Of a stretch of DNA of 64,000 nucleotides, positions 25,369-34,242 are shown piece after piece. Every line of letters begins with the position of its first letter. The first letter of the stretch is position 1. Made by a program: the position numbers and the translations under genes. The stretch is from positions 62,001-126,000 of the forward strand of contig NZ_FWFX01000006.1 of NCBI RefSeq assembly GCF_900172335.1, given 5' to 3'. The stretch is from Roseovarius albus (GTDB lineage Bacteria > Pseudomonadota > Alphaproteobacteria > Rhodobacterales > Rhodobacteraceae). The notes under the pieces were generated by a model, which saw nothing but the letters and a program-made list of their open reading frames with translations, did not search any database and was not told the DNA's origin.

Positions 25369-25671
25369 TTACGCTGGCAGGTCGCGTGACAATTCTTCAA
25401 GTGAACCTTCGCGGGCTGCGCCGTCAGCTTGTGCAGGCAGCTCCATGGTTGTGCATGTACCTTCGTCAACCAGCTTCCAAGCGTTGCCTTGATAGTCCAC
25501 TGTTGACGTGCCGGCGCAGGTTGTGCCTGGGCCCGCGGCGCAGTCATTTTCGCCTGCCAGAGACACACCAAAGCATTTCTCTTTGGCACCAGCGGAGGCT
25601 GTGGTGGATTGAGCGGCCAGAGCAGCAGTGACAGCACCAGCAAGGGCAACAGTTTTGATTACATTCGACAT
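25369..25671 (-). CDS. bufA: Bufferin-type secreted precursor peptide (DUF2282, BufA1-like)
   Basis: A 100-residue protein with a Sec signal peptide ([18 protein letters not shown], cleavage near ASA at 25–27). The mature part has four Cys: EKCFGV, NDCAAG, TTCAGT and GTCTTM, the DUF2282 pattern that serves as substrate for MNIO modification. ATG 25671 follows GGGAGAGACCC; an upstream in-frame start would bury the signal peptide. It heads the operon bufA–bufB–bufC–doxX. Export of the modified peptide to the periplasm, where it buffers copper, is inferred from work on Caulobacter bufferins. Confidence 0.88.
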   Translation of the reverse strand: MSNVIKTVALAGAVTAALAAQSTTASAGAKEKCFGVSLAGENDCAAGPGTTCAGTSTVDYQGNAWKLVDEGTCTTMELPAQADGAAREGSLEELSRDLPA

Positions 25672-25892
25672 CGGGTCTCTCCCTAGAGTTAAAAGTCGTA
25701 TCTCATCGTACCGATGGGGGGACACTGTTGACAACACCGTGTTGCCAAACCGTTCATCGGCGATAGGGATAAGATAAGGGTGGGAGGGGTGAAAATACCA
25801 TTCACGAGAGCGTTAGACACGGAGCCGTCAATTGAAATGTGACGTTGCGTACGGTTTAAGGCACTGTAATGTAATGATAAAAACTGTAGGTG

Positions 25893-25930
25893 TGGCCGAA
25901 TTGATGAGAATTGTTACAACAATTCGGCCA
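25893..25930. terminator. 11-bp inverted repeat after thrS, possible terminator
   Basis: TGGCCGAATTG (25893–25903) and CAATTCGGCCA (25920–25930) are perfect arms around 16 nt. It begins 16 nt past the thrS stop on the minus strand; no T tract follows, so the role is tentative. Confidence 0.45.
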
Positions 25931-25946
25931 TGCCAGATGTCTAATG

Positions 25947-27878
25947 TTACAGCAAATCGGGCGGTGTCGCCTCGACCGAGAGCGCCGCTGTAACATTTTC
26001 GAGGCTTTCAACCTTGGTTTGTTTCTCGCCCAAGCGGCGGACCGAAACGGTTTGCTCTTCGATTTCCTTTAGACCGCAAGCCAGAATGACCGGAACTTTG
26101 CCTAGTGAGTGCTCGCGTACCTTGTAGTTGATCTTTTCATTGCGCAGGTCCGCTTCGGCTTGAACACCGGCTGCACGCAATTTCTCAACAACTTCAATGC
26201 AGTAAGCATTCGCATCCGAAATGATTGACGCGACGACCACTTGACGTGGAGCCAGCCAAAAGGGCAACTTACCTTCCCAGTTTTCTATCAGAATGCCAGT
26301 GAACCGTTCCAGAGAGCCAAAGAGCGCACGGTGCAGCATGACCGGCGCAACTTTTTCCCCTGAAGCGCTCACGTAGGTTGAACCAAATCGTTCCGGCAAA
26401 TTGTAGTCAACCTGCAGGGTGCCGCATTGCCAGTCTCGGCCGATGGCATCGCGCAGGACATACTCGAGCTTGGGCCCGTAAAACGCACCTTCACCTTCAA
26501 ATATTGTGTACTCAAGCCCGGCCTGATCAAGGGCCGCTTTCAACGCACCTTCGGACAGATCCCAGCTTTCGTCGCTTCCAATCCGGTTTTCGGGGCGAGT
26601 TGACAATTTAATATGAACATCCTCGAAGCCAAAGTCGCGATAAATTGACAAGACAAGATCGTTGACCTTAAGACATTCTTCGGTCAACTGCTCAGGTGTG
26701 CAATAGATATGCGCGTCGTCCTGAGTAAAGCTGCGCACGCGCAACAGACCATGTAGAGCACCCGACGGTTCATACCGGTGTACCTTGCCAAATTCGGCGA
26801 TCTTCATCGGTAATTCGCGATAGCTGCGCAGGCTATGATTATAGAGCATCATGTGGCCGGGACAGTTCATGGGCTTGAGCGCATAGTCACGGTCATCGTG
26901 AGTCTTGGCTAGGAACATATTATCCATGTAGTTGAACCAATGGCCCGAGGTTTCCCACAGCGCGCGATCCATGATGTCGGGGGTGTTCACCTCAACATAG
27001 CCTGCTGCCTCTTGGCGGCGACGCATATATGCGATCAAGGTTTGGAATACACGCCACCCGGGGGGGTGCCAAAAGACCGAGCCCGGTGCGTGCTCTTCGA
27101 AGTGAAACAAGTCCATTTCGCGACCAAGCTTGCGGTGATCACGCTTGGCGGCTTCTTCCAGCATGTGCAGGTGAGCCTTGAGCTTTTCTTTGCCGGTGAA
27201 AGCAACGCCATAGATGCGTTGAAGCATCTGGCGATCAGAGTCACCGCGCCAATAGGCACCTGCCACGGACATCAGTTTGAACGCATCCGCAGGTAACTGA
27301 CCAGTGTGTTGCAGGTGCGGACCGCGGCAAAGGTCTTGCCAGTCGCCGTGCCAGTACATGCGCAGCGGTTCATCACCGGGGATGGATTCGATCAATTCGA
27401 CTTTGTAGGGTTCATTGTTGGCGGTGTAGAATTCAATTGCGCGCTGACGATCCCACACTTCAGTGGTAACTTTATCGCGTAGATTTATGATTTCTTTCAT
27501 CTTTTTCTCAATCGCGCCCAGATCTTCTGGGGTGAAGGGTTCTTCGCGATCAAAGTCGTAGTACCAGCCGTTTTGAATGACCGGGCCGATGGTAACCTTG
27601 ACGTCGGGCCAAAGCTCCTGCACGGCGCGGGCCATGATGTGCGCAAGGTCATGACGGATTAGCTCATTGGCTGGAGCCTCGTCCTTCATGGTATTGATGC
27701 TAATAGATGAATCCTGATCAATTGGCCACTGAAGGTCCCAGTGCTGATCATTCACAGAAGCGGAGATGGCCTTCTTGGCCAAAGATTTCGAAATGCTTGC
27801 CGCGACCTCTGCAGGGGTTACGCCTGCATTGAATTCGCGCATATTGCCATCGGGGAAAGTAAGGGAAATCTGGGCCAT
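25947..27878 (-). CDS. thrS: Threonyl-tRNA synthetase
   Basis: A 643-residue class II synthetase that charges tRNA-Thr and edits mis-acylated serine. From ATG 27878: TGS domain (residues ~1–62), second editing domain (~65–225; [17 protein letters not shown] carries the HxxxH of the editing site), catalytic core (~245–535; [23 protein letters not shown] and [13 protein letters not shown] give the zinc Cys and His ligands), and anticodon-binding domain (~540–640). Length and order are normal. An in-frame upstream ATG at 27911 adds 11 residues before the conserved [11 protein letters not shown] and is less likely. Confidence 0.97.
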   Translation of the reverse strand: MAQISLTFPDGNMREFNAGVTPAEVAASISKSLAKKAISASVNDQHWDLQWPIDQDSSISINTMKDEAPANELIRHDLAHIMARAVQELWPDVKVTIGPVIQNGWYYDFDREEPFTPEDLGAIEKKMKEIINLRDKVTTEVWDRQRAIEFYTANNEPYKVELIESIPGDEPLRMYWHGDWQDLCRGPHLQHTGQLPADAFKLMSVAGAYWRGDSDRQMLQRIYGVAFTGKEKLKAHLHMLEEAAKRDHRKLGREMDLFHFEEHAPGSVFWHPPGWRVFQTLIAYMRRRQEAAGYVEVNTPDIMDRALWETSGHWFNYMDNMFLAKTHDDRDYALKPMNCPGHMMLYNHSLRSYRELPMKIAEFGKVHRYEPSGALHGLLRVRSFTQDDAHIYCTPEQLTEECLKVNDLVLSIYRDFGFEDVHIKLSTRPENRIGSDESWDLSEGALKAALDQAGLEYTIFEGEGAFYGPKLEYVLRDAIGRDWQCGTLQVDYNLPERFGSTYVSASGEKVAPVMLHRALFGSLERFTGILIENWEGKLPFWLAPRQVVVASIISDANAYCIEVVEKLRAAGVQAEADLRNEKINYKVREHSLGKVPVILACGLKEIEEQTVSVRRLGEKQTKVESLENVTAALSVEATPPDLL

Positions 27879-28071
27879 CGGCCTGATGCTCCTCGTCAGT
27901 TTGGCGCCCACGGAACGCCCGGTTGCGGGTATATGGTTCGGTCGTTATTTGGCGTTCTCTTTGGGACAAGTCAAGAGGGACCACTTTTGTGCAATTTGTA
28001 CAGGTTTTACGTGGGATTTGTAGCAAACTCGGTTGGTAAGAAAATTGATGGAAGAAGGATTGCGAAAAGTA

Positions 28072-28083
28072 ATGATATAACAT
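28072..28083. promoter_or_regulatory. Candidate Zur box upstream of the DUF1826 gene
   Basis: ATGATATAACAT matches its own reverse complement at 10 of 12 positions and resembles the GTTATAATATAAC-type Zur operator of Alphaproteobacteria. It lies about 53 bp before the DUF1826 start. Zinc repression is inferred from the motif and from the known presence of DUF1826 genes in Zur regulons. Confidence 0.4.
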
Positions 28084-28135
28084 AACAAAAAGCGCAAGAA
28101 AAATTGCCTGCTCGATTGCCAATAGAGGCCGCCAT

Positions 28136-28795
28136 ATGAACCTCGTACACAAAGTTGCCCAAGATACCTTTGATGGTGTGGCTATTGTTGAAACTCCGGA
28201 AGAGCTCGTGAATATCCATCGACTCGGATGCTCGGCGGCGATTTGGCGGCGGACGCCATTGCATGAGTTTCAGACTTGGATCGACACTCTCGAAGCTGAC
28301 GTATTGCCAACTGCGCGGATGATTCTGAAACCCGAAAGGGTTCACGCGGCACTCGTTGACTTGATACATATTTGTGGCACGCCAGATTGTCGCGAATGTC
28401 ATATGCTAAGCGGTGATATCGCTGCGATGGCCGCGCTTTTTGCCGAGGTAATGGGTGTGGACTATCTACGGCTCAACCTAGGCGCACCTTTAAATTGTGA
28501 CCTTCGTGGCTTTCACGTTGACGCGGTCACTGCGCGGTTGGTTTGCACCTATCGCGGAGCAGGGACGCAATATGGGAAATCGGTGAGAGGGAGGGAGCCA
28601 GAGAGCTATTCCAACGTTCCAACAGGTTCACCGATCATATTGCGTGGCAAGCTCTGGCCAAAGCCGTCCGCGACGAACATTTTATATCGAACACCCCCCT
28701 TTCAAGATCCGAATGAAACGCGGCTACAGCTCGTGTTGGAGCCGGTTATGGATTTGGAAGTTGGGCCCGCAAACACACCTAAAACCATTCATTAA
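28136..28795 (+). CDS. DUF1826 protein (zinc-starvation associated)
   Basis: A 219-residue DUF1826 protein. Recognisable segments are [13 protein letters not shown] near residue 31, the Cys-containing [28 protein letters not shown] near residue 81, and [36 protein letters not shown] near residue 120. It lacks a signal peptide and is probably cytoplasmic. The family is repeatedly found next to COG0523 GTPases under Zur control, but its activity is unknown; no COG0523 gene is in this window. It starts about 250 bp from the divergent thrS gene and is followed after 13 nt by an alcohol dehydrogenase, suggesting one operon. Confidence 0.8.
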   Translation: MNLVHKVAQDTFDGVAIVETPEELVNIHRLGCSAAIWRRTPLHEFQTWIDTLEADVLPTARMILKPERVHAALVDLIHICGTPDCRECHMLSGDIAAMAALFAEVMGVDYLRLNLGAPLNCDLRGFHVDAVTARLVCTYRGAGTQYGKSVRGREPESYSNVPTGSPIILRGKLWPKPSATNILYRTPPFQDPNETRLQLVLEPVMDLEVGPANTPKTIH

Positions 28796-28808
28796 CAGGA
28801 GGTATGTC

Positions 28809-29972
28809 ATGAAAACCCGCGCCGCGATTGCTTGGGAACCTAATCGACCCCTAGAGATCGAAGAAATCGATCTTGAGGGCCCAAAAGATGGTGAGGTTCT
28901 TGTCCGGATTGTCACGACAAGCCTGTGCCATACAGATGTTTTTACACTTTCAGGTGAAGACCCTGAAGGCTTATTTCCATGTGTATTGGGGCACGAAGGC
29001 TGCGGAGTTGTCGAAGAGGTGGGCCGTGGCGTGACATCGGTTAAACCCGGTGATCACGTGATTCCACTATATATCCCAGAGGATCCAGATTGCCCTTATA
29101 TCCAATCGGGTAAAACCAATCTGTGTCAAACCATCCGCAAGACACAAGGTGCCGGTTTAATGCCAGATGGCACCTCGCGCTTCTCATATAAGGGGAAGCA
29201 AATCCTGCATTACATGGGGACCAGTACGTTTAGCGAATACACCGTGTTGCCGGAAATATCGGTCGCAAAAATTTCAAAAGAAGCCCCCTTATCAAAAGCC
29301 TCGGTTATGGGTTGTGCTGTACCAACCGGCATGGGGGCTGTGCGCAATACAGCTAAAGTTGAGCCTGGTTCAACCGTTGCTGTCTTTGGCCTCGGCGCAG
29401 TTGGCATGGCGGTTATTCAAGGTGCCGTGATGAACGGCGCGTCGCGGATTATTGGGATTGATATTAATCCATCCAAATTTTTGTTGGCCAAGGCGTTGGG
29501 TGCAACTGAATGCGTGAACCCAAAGGACTATGACGCGCCGATCCAAGAAGTTTTGGTTGAGATCACCAATGGCGGTCTGGATTACACTTTTGAAGCCGTT
29601 GGGAACGTAGATTTGATGCGAGCGGCTTTGGAATCCTGTCACAAAGGTTGGGGCGAGTGCACTGTGATCGGGGTTGCAGGCGCGGGACAAGAGATTGCAA
29701 CACGGCCTTTCCAGCTAGTTACTGGTCGTGTTTGGCGAGGGACTGCATTTGGTGGTGTCCTTGGCCGCAGCGAGTTGCCGGGCATGGTTGACGAATGGCT
29801 GCAGGGTGATTTCAGCGTCGATCCCTATATTACGCACCATATGAACCATGGGCAAATCAACACGGCGTTTGACCTGTTGAAGGCCGGTGAGTCGATCCGT
29901 TCAGTGATCCACTTCCAGCCAGATCATACGATGACCGTAAATTCGCTGCCGGGTCAGATCGTTCCGGAATAA
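28809..29972 (+). CDS. frmA: Class III alcohol dehydrogenase-like enzyme with incomplete structural zinc site
   Basis: A 387-residue zinc-dependent dehydrogenase of the S-(hydroxymethyl)glutathione dehydrogenase (class III ADH) family. Catalytic zinc ligands C40 (SLCHTD), H62/E63 (LGHEGCG) and C169 (MGCAVPTG) are present, as are GLGAVG of the NAD site and [15 protein letters not shown]. The structural zinc lobe is unusual: where relatives have four Cys, this has [18 protein letters not shown], so two ligands are Asp92 and Ile98 and only C95 and C106 remain. AGGAGG precedes ATG 28809. It follows a DUF1826 gene by 13 nt, raising the idea of a zinc-sparing paralogue. GSH-dependent formaldehyde oxidation is the family default. 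Confidence 0.85.
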   Translation: MKTRAAIAWEPNRPLEIEEIDLEGPKDGEVLVRIVTTSLCHTDVFTLSGEDPEGLFPCVLGHEGCGVVEEVGRGVTSVKPGDHVIPLYIPEDPDCPYIQSGKTNLCQTIRKTQGAGLMPDGTSRFSYKGKQILHYMGTSTFSEYTVLPEISVAKISKEAPLSKASVMGCAVPTGMGAVRNTAKVEPGSTVAVFGLGAVGMAVIQGAVMNGASRIIGIDINPSKFLLAKALGATECVNPKDYDAPIQEVLVEITNGGLDYTFEAVGNVDLMRAALESCHKGWGECTVIGVAGAGQEIATRPFQLVTGRVWRGTAFGGVLGRSELPGMVDEWLQGDFSVDPYITHHMNHGQINTAFDLLKAGESIRSVIHFQPDHTMTVNSLPGQIVPE

Positions 29973-30000
29973 TGTGATTGTCCCAGTGAATTTGCGATCA

Positions 30001-30028
30001 AGCGCAGGCTAAGATGCCTGCGCTTTTC
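30001..30028 (+). terminator. Intrinsic terminator after the alcohol dehydrogenase
   Basis: AGCGCAGGC-TAAGAT-GCCTGCGCT followed by TTTC, 28 nt after the stop. Perfect 9-bp stem. Confidence 0.8.
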
Positions 30029-30068
30029 ATATTCGAAACTTTTGATTTTTGTGTGGCCAAAATCGCGG

Positions 30069-30950
30069 TCACACACAGATCGAGAGCAACCATTTCTTTA
30101 AAATTCTGACCGCGACACGATCTTGATCACCAAGTCTGCAGACGAAATGTAACCCGCGCTCGAGCGGTATGCAGCGCTTGTCCAGCCGGACAAGCCGACC
30201 ATTCTCCAGATCCCGAGCAGCCAGAAGGTGCCGGGCCAAGGCAACACCTTGGCGGTCAATGGCGGCCTCGAGCAAGACCGCGCTATCGAAATACTGAATG
30301 TTCTGCGAGGTGACCTGATCTGGGTTTAAGCCGCTTTTCTCTGCCCATTTGTCCCACCCTGCATTGAAGACGTCATAGAGAAGGGGCAGTTGTGCGATGT
30401 CTGTGGCCGACATTGGCAGTTGAACATCACCAACAAGATCCGGGGAGGCGACGGCGACGAGCTCTTCGTCTGTGATCTTTTCGCTGTAAAGACCGTTCCA
30501 ATTGGGCACGCCAAAGCGCAGGGCGATGTCGACCTCGGAGGTGTCGAAATCTGTGATGCCATCATCGGTTTCCAGAAACAGCGCAATGCCGGGGTGTTTT
30601 TGTTGAAACAGCGGCAGGCGGGGTACGAGCCATTTGAGAGCAACGGCGTTGGGCAGAGAGACTTTCAGGGATTGCCGTTCGGGCTGGCGTTTGACCTCTG
30701 ACACGCCCTTTTGCAGGGCTGGGAAGGCCTGCCGGGTGGATTGGAACAGTTGCGCGCCAACGCTGGTCAGCTCCACGCCGGCGGGGCGACGGCGGAACAA
30801 TGCGGTGCCGAGATATTCCTCGAGCAGTTTGATTTGCCGACTGACGGCACCGTGGGTGACGTTGAGTGCCTCAGCTGCTTTGCTGAGGTTCAGATGTTTT
30901 GCAGTTTCGTCGAAGGCCTGAAGGGCGCGGAGGTGTCTGATGTTGGTCAT
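30069..30950 (-). CDS. LysR-family regulator (GcvA-like)
   Basis: A 293-residue LysR-type regulator with the N-terminal winged HTH (residues 1–62; LRALQAFDETAKHLNLSKAAEALNVTHGAVSRQIKLLEEYLG) and the co-inducer domain (~90–290). The HTH wording (AAEALNVTHGAVSRQ) and FRRRPAGVELT resemble the GcvA/AmpR branch. It is divergent from the MFS gene with about 127 bp between starts, so it probably controls that transporter. The intergenic TTAGGCG/CGACGTTCGGAAC segment near 31025–31075 may hold its binding site. Confidence 0.92.
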   Translation of the reverse strand: MTNIRHLRALQAFDETAKHLNLSKAAEALNVTHGAVSRQIKLLEEYLGTALFRRRPAGVELTSVGAQLFQSTRQAFPALQKGVSEVKRQPERQSLKVSLPNAVALKWLVPRLPLFQQKHPGIALFLETDDGITDFDTSEVDIALRFGVPNWNGLYSEKITDEELVAVASPDLVGDVQLPMSATDIAQLPLLYDVFNAGWDKWAEKSGLNPDQVTSQNIQYFDSAVLLEAAIDRQGVALARHLLAARDLENGRLVRLDKRCIPLERGLHFVCRLGDQDRVAVRILKKWLLSICV

Positions 30951-31077
30951 GATGTGAGATTATCTAACATCAGAATCAAATAAAATCGATAGGTATTCAT
31001 TTAATAAAGCGCATATTTGGTGAAGTTCCGACGTTCGGAACATAAAAACTCATATCAGAATTAGGCGAGTTGACCTT

Positions 31078-32283
31078 ATGAACCAAAGCGCGGCCCATCC
31101 TGCGACCCAAGCGGTGCCTTACAAAATGCTGATCATCCTGTGGCTGGTGGGCTGGACGTTGCGCGTGCCCATTCTGGCCGCACCGCCCTTGGCGACCCGT
31201 ATATCGGAGAGTTTTGGACTTGGAGAAGCGGCAGAGGGCGCGTTGACGATGTTGCCGGTTGTGGCGGTGGCCTTTGGTGCGATTCCGGCGGCGTGGATTA
31301 TCGCACGCTTTGGTCTGCGCGCAGCCATCGTGGCCGGGTTGCTTGTCATGACGGTTGCCTCTGTCACGCGAGGGCAGGTATCGTCCGCGTCGCTGTTGTT
31401 TTTCGCATCGGGGGTCATGGGGATGGGCGTGGCGGTGTTTCAAACAGCGCTGCCAGCAGCCACGCGAGTTTGGACACCGACACATGTCGCACTGGGTAGT
31501 GCTGTTTATCTTAATGGCATGATGATGGGGGAATTGTCTGGGGCGGGGCTGACCTTGCCTTTGGTGCTTCCTTTGGCGGGCGGAGATTGGCGGTTTGCGC
31601 TTGTGCTGTGGAGCGTGCCGATTGTTTTGATTGCTTTGCTCGTGGCTTTGATCAAGGTGCCGAAGGAGCAGGCGGAGACTGACAACGCTGCTCTTCCCGG
31701 CCTGTGCCAGCAGGGATCGCTGCCGAGATGGGATGATATACGAGTGTGGCAATATGGGCTGCTGCTGGCCAGCTCTGTGGTCGCCTTCTTTGTTGTGAAT
31801 GCCTATTCCGGATCCATCCTTCAGTCGCGCGGGGAGTACGGTGCGGCGGAGGAGTTTCATTTCGCTTATAACGCCACGCCGTTGCTGGCCTCTTTTGTTG
31901 TGCTTATACGGCCGGGTTGGGTTGGATTGCGCGGGCCGATTGCTGTTTCAGCATTGCTTACGATCCTCGGGCTTGCAGGGTTTGCCTTTATGGAGGGCTG
32001 GCTGTCGTGGGCTTCGGCACTGGTCGCTGGATTTGCAGCCACGATTGAGTTGATCTTATTGATCTCCTTGCCACCGACCATAGCGAAAGGCATTGCGGTG
32101 ACACGGCTTAGCGCGGGCATGACGCTCATCGGGTTCTCGGTTGCGTTTTTACTGACGCTGCTTGGCGGTTGGTTGGCAGATCGCATGGAATGGATCGAAA
32201 TGGCGTTGGTGCCGTCGTTGTTTTTTATGATTGCAGCTCTCGGGGGGCTTGGTCGAGCCGTTCGGTATCCGGACTACGAATAA
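31078..32283 (+). CDS. MFS transporter (CynX/NimT-like)
   Basis: A 401-residue major facilitator with about 12 hydrophobic segments. The N-terminal WTLRVPILAAPPLATRISESFGL and PVVAVAFGAIPAAWIIARFGLRAAIVAG (motif A-like region) match the cyanate/nitroimidazole CynX/NimT branch. The central loop (residues ~190–215) is polar and Pro-poor. It probably exports or imports a small organic anion under control of the divergent LysR regulator. The substrate cannot be inferred. Confidence 0.88.
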   Translation: MNQSAAHPATQAVPYKMLIILWLVGWTLRVPILAAPPLATRISESFGLGEAAEGALTMLPVVAVAFGAIPAAWIIARFGLRAAIVAGLLVMTVASVTRGQVSSASLLFFASGVMGMGVAVFQTALPAATRVWTPTHVALGSAVYLNGMMMGELSGAGLTLPLVLPLAGGDWRFALVLWSVPIVLIALLVALIKVPKEQAETDNAALPGLCQQGSLPRWDDIRVWQYGLLLASSVVAFFVVNAYSGSILQSRGEYGAAEEFHFAYNATPLLASFVVLIRPGWVGLRGPIAVSALLTILGLAGFAFMEGWLSWASALVAGFAATIELILLISLPPTIAKGIAVTRLSAGMTLIGFSVAFLLTLLGGWLADRMEWIEMALVPSLFFMIAALGGLGRAVRYPDYE

Positions 32284-32609
32284 CCCTTGGGAACAATTAC
32301 TGGTCGTCGGCGCTATCCGGCTGGCGTTGTCTTCGCCTGTTGAAGGGGAGTGTCACATAACCGACACAGGGCTATTTTTGGCATACATTTGCGTGCGTTT
32401 GTGCGCGATGCCGGGCAAATGCCTGTAAAACAGGGGAAACGGGCATTGTGTGCAAATGTATGCCTGTCTTGTGCGCGATTGTATGCAAAGGTTCATTTTA
32501 ATATACTGAAAATAAATGATTTTTATGTTGCGATCTAATGGGTGCGATCATAGCGTTGGGGCATGTCGCCGATATGGAAGGCGGCGCAGCGACAGTAAGG
32601 AAGTTCGTT
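32284..32609. other. Gene-free interval with clustered GTATGC motifs
   Basis: About 325 bp between the MFS gene and a small ORF. It contains a perfect 13-bp inverted repeat, GGCATACATTTGC (32380–32392) and GCAAATGTATGCC (32452–32464), a direct repeat TTGTGCGCGAT (32399–32409 and 32469–32479), a third GTATGCAAA at 32481–32489, and a CCTGT-AAA-ACAGG hairpin between the arms. No ORF of note. Confidence 0.55.
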
Positions 32610-32795
32610 ATGACACTGCAGATCACTCAAATGTCTGAGCAGGAATCTGGTTTCGAAATGGATCGCCAGCCCGCAAAAACCACTTTTGCAGAGCAGGCCA
32701 TTGAGATGGGTGTCGCTTACAAGAACTCGGTCAAAAGCGCGGCCGAGCTAAGTTTGCTTCGGCAGATTGAGATGCGGGTCGGCTCGATTGCCTGA
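32610..32795 (+). CDS. Small hypothetical protein, 61 residues
   Basis: A short ORF from ATG 32610, preceded by AAGGAAG at good spacing, encoding MTLQITQMSEQESGFEMD and a helical, charged remainder (FAEQAIEMGVAYKNSVKSAAELSLLRQIEMRVG). No signal peptide or membrane segment. An upstream in-frame ATG at 32538 would add 24 residues without a ribosome-binding site. I do not recognise the family. The clustered GTATGC motifs lie 120–230 bp upstream. Confidence 0.5.
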   Translation: MTLQITQMSEQESGFEMDRQPAKTTFAEQAIEMGVAYKNSVKSAAELSLLRQIEMRVGSIA

Positions 32796-32867
32796 GAGAC
32801 GCATCTTGTAACTTCCCTCGTTATTCGGTGAAACTCGACTCAGGTATTTACTGGGTGAGGCGAGCGG

Positions 32868-33611
32868 ATGGCGCAGGCAGATTTTTTAAACACATCAACT
32901 GGGCGGCGGATCGCCTATCATAAAACAGCGGGGGCGGAGCCCGGTGTCGTGTTTCTGGGTGGGTTCAAATCCGACATGGAAGGCACCAAGGCGGTGCATC
33001 TTGAGACTTGGGCCAAAGCGCAGGGGCGGGCGTTCTTGCGGTTTGATTATTCCGGGCACGGGGAGTCGTCGGAGGCTTTTACTGATGGCTGCATCGGTGA
33101 TTGGGCAGCGGATGCGATGGAGACAATTGCCACGCTGACGGAGGGGCGCCAGGTTTTGGTGGGCTCTTCTATGGGGGGGTGGATTTCGCTGTTGTGCGCG
33201 CGCGAGTTGCCCTCAAAGGTGGCGGCGCTGGTGACGATTGCGGCGGCCCCGGATTTTACCGAAGATTCGATGTGGGCCGGGTTTGATGAAGCGCAACAGG
33301 TGACATTGGAGCGAGAGGGGCAAGTCGCCCTGCCCAGCGAGTATGGCGAGCCGTATATAATTACCAAACGCCTGATCGAAGATGGGCGCAATCAGCTGGT
33401 GTTGCGGTCGGAATTGTCGTTGCCATTCCCGGTTCGATTCCTGCAGGGCACGGCGGATGAAGATGTCGATATGTCGGTGGCGTTGCGATTGCTGGAGCAT
33501 GCGCAGGGGCCGGATATGCGGTTGACGCTTGTGGAAGGGGCGGACCATCGGTTTTCTGATGAGCCCTGTCTGGCGCTGATCGAGCGTTCACTCGAAGAGG
33601 TCCTGGCGTAA
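32868..33611 (+). CDS. Alpha/beta hydrolase
   Basis: A 247-residue alpha/beta hydrolase. The nucleophile elbow is VGSSMGGW near residue 98, with candidate acid (TADEDVDMS) and His (VEGADHRF) in correct order. The N-terminal half has GVVFLGGFKSDMEGTKA and FDYSGHGES, resembling BAAT/acyl-CoA-thioester-hydrolase-like or ABHD10-type enzymes that cleave small acyl esters. Its TAA overlaps the ATG of the VOC gene (TAATG), so the two are coupled. Confidence 0.87.
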   Translation: MAQADFLNTSTGRRIAYHKTAGAEPGVVFLGGFKSDMEGTKAVHLETWAKAQGRAFLRFDYSGHGESSEAFTDGCIGDWAADAMETIATLTEGRQVLVGSSMGGWISLLCARELPSKVAALVTIAAAPDFTEDSMWAGFDEAQQVTLEREGQVALPSEYGEPYIITKRLIEDGRNQLVLRSELSLPFPVRFLQGTADEDVDMSVALRLLEHAQGPDMRLTLVEGADHRFSDEPCLALIERSLEEVLA

Positions 33612-34036
33612 TGGAGCAACGTGTTTCTCTGATCACTTTGGGCGTGGCGGATCTGGAACGGTCTACCCGGTTTTACGAGGTTTTGGGCTGGAAACGAGTG
33701 GAGAGCCCGGATGGCGTGATTGCCTTTGATTTGATTGGCCAAACTTTGGGGTTGTATCCGCGTATGGCGCTGGCCGCAGAGCTGGGGGTTGCGGAGGCGG
33801 ATCTGGGGACCGGGGCGGTGACGCTGGCCCATAACCTGAGATCACGTCGTTCCGTCAAGGAATTGATGGCAAGTGCCGAGGCCGCCGGAGCGCGGATTGT
33901 CAAACCCCCACAAGAGGTGTTCTGGGGCGGGTTTCATGGGTATTTTGCTGATCCCGACGGCCATATCTGGGAGATTGCCCATAATCCGTTTTCGGCGTTG
34001 CGCACTGACGGCGCGTTTCGCTGGAACGGGTATTGA
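33611..34036 (+). CDS. VOC-family (glyoxalase-like) protein
   Basis: A 141-residue VOC-fold protein with the paired beta-alpha-beta-beta-beta modules. The first module begins VSLITLGVADLERSTRFYEVLGWKRVE and the second VTLAHNLRSRRSVKELMASAEAAGARIVKPPQEVFWGGFHGYFADPDGHIWEIAHNP. Metal-ligand positions such as the C-terminal Glu of IWEIAHN are visible. VOC proteins include glyoxalases, dioxygenases and antibiotic-binding proteins, so no substrate is assigned. Coupled to the preceding hydrolase. Confidence 0.87.
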   Translation: MEQRVSLITLGVADLERSTRFYEVLGWKRVESPDGVIAFDLIGQTLGLYPRMALAAELGVAEADLGTGAVTLAHNLRSRRSVKELMASAEAAGARIVKPPQEVFWGGFHGYFADPDGHIWEIAHNPFSALRTDGAFRWNGY

Positions 34037-34046
34037 GCCAACTGGA

Positions 34047-34063
34047 GCGCGCCTTTGGCGCGC
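34047..34063. terminator. GC-rich hairpin after the VOC gene
   Basis: GCGCGCC-TTT-GGCGCGC, 10 nt after the stop. A compact 7-bp stem without a T tract; terminator by position. Confidence 0.45.
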
Positions 34064-34242
34064 GCTTGATAATCTCGTCGGCGGCCTATGGCCTTCTTCT
34101 CGGGTTGGGCGCGCGCAGGTTGGCCGGTGTGTTGGAATTAAGACTCACTTTTGACAGAAATGCCGCGCTTGGCTTGACCTGTTGCCGGGCTGTGGCAGGG
34201 TAGGTGGTAAGAATAAGAGATTGAGGCAGCAGGATTTTAATT

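Noticed and set aside
32538..32609. Upstream extension of the small ORF at 32610
   Set aside because: No ribosome-binding site before 32538, whereas AAGGAAG precedes 32610.
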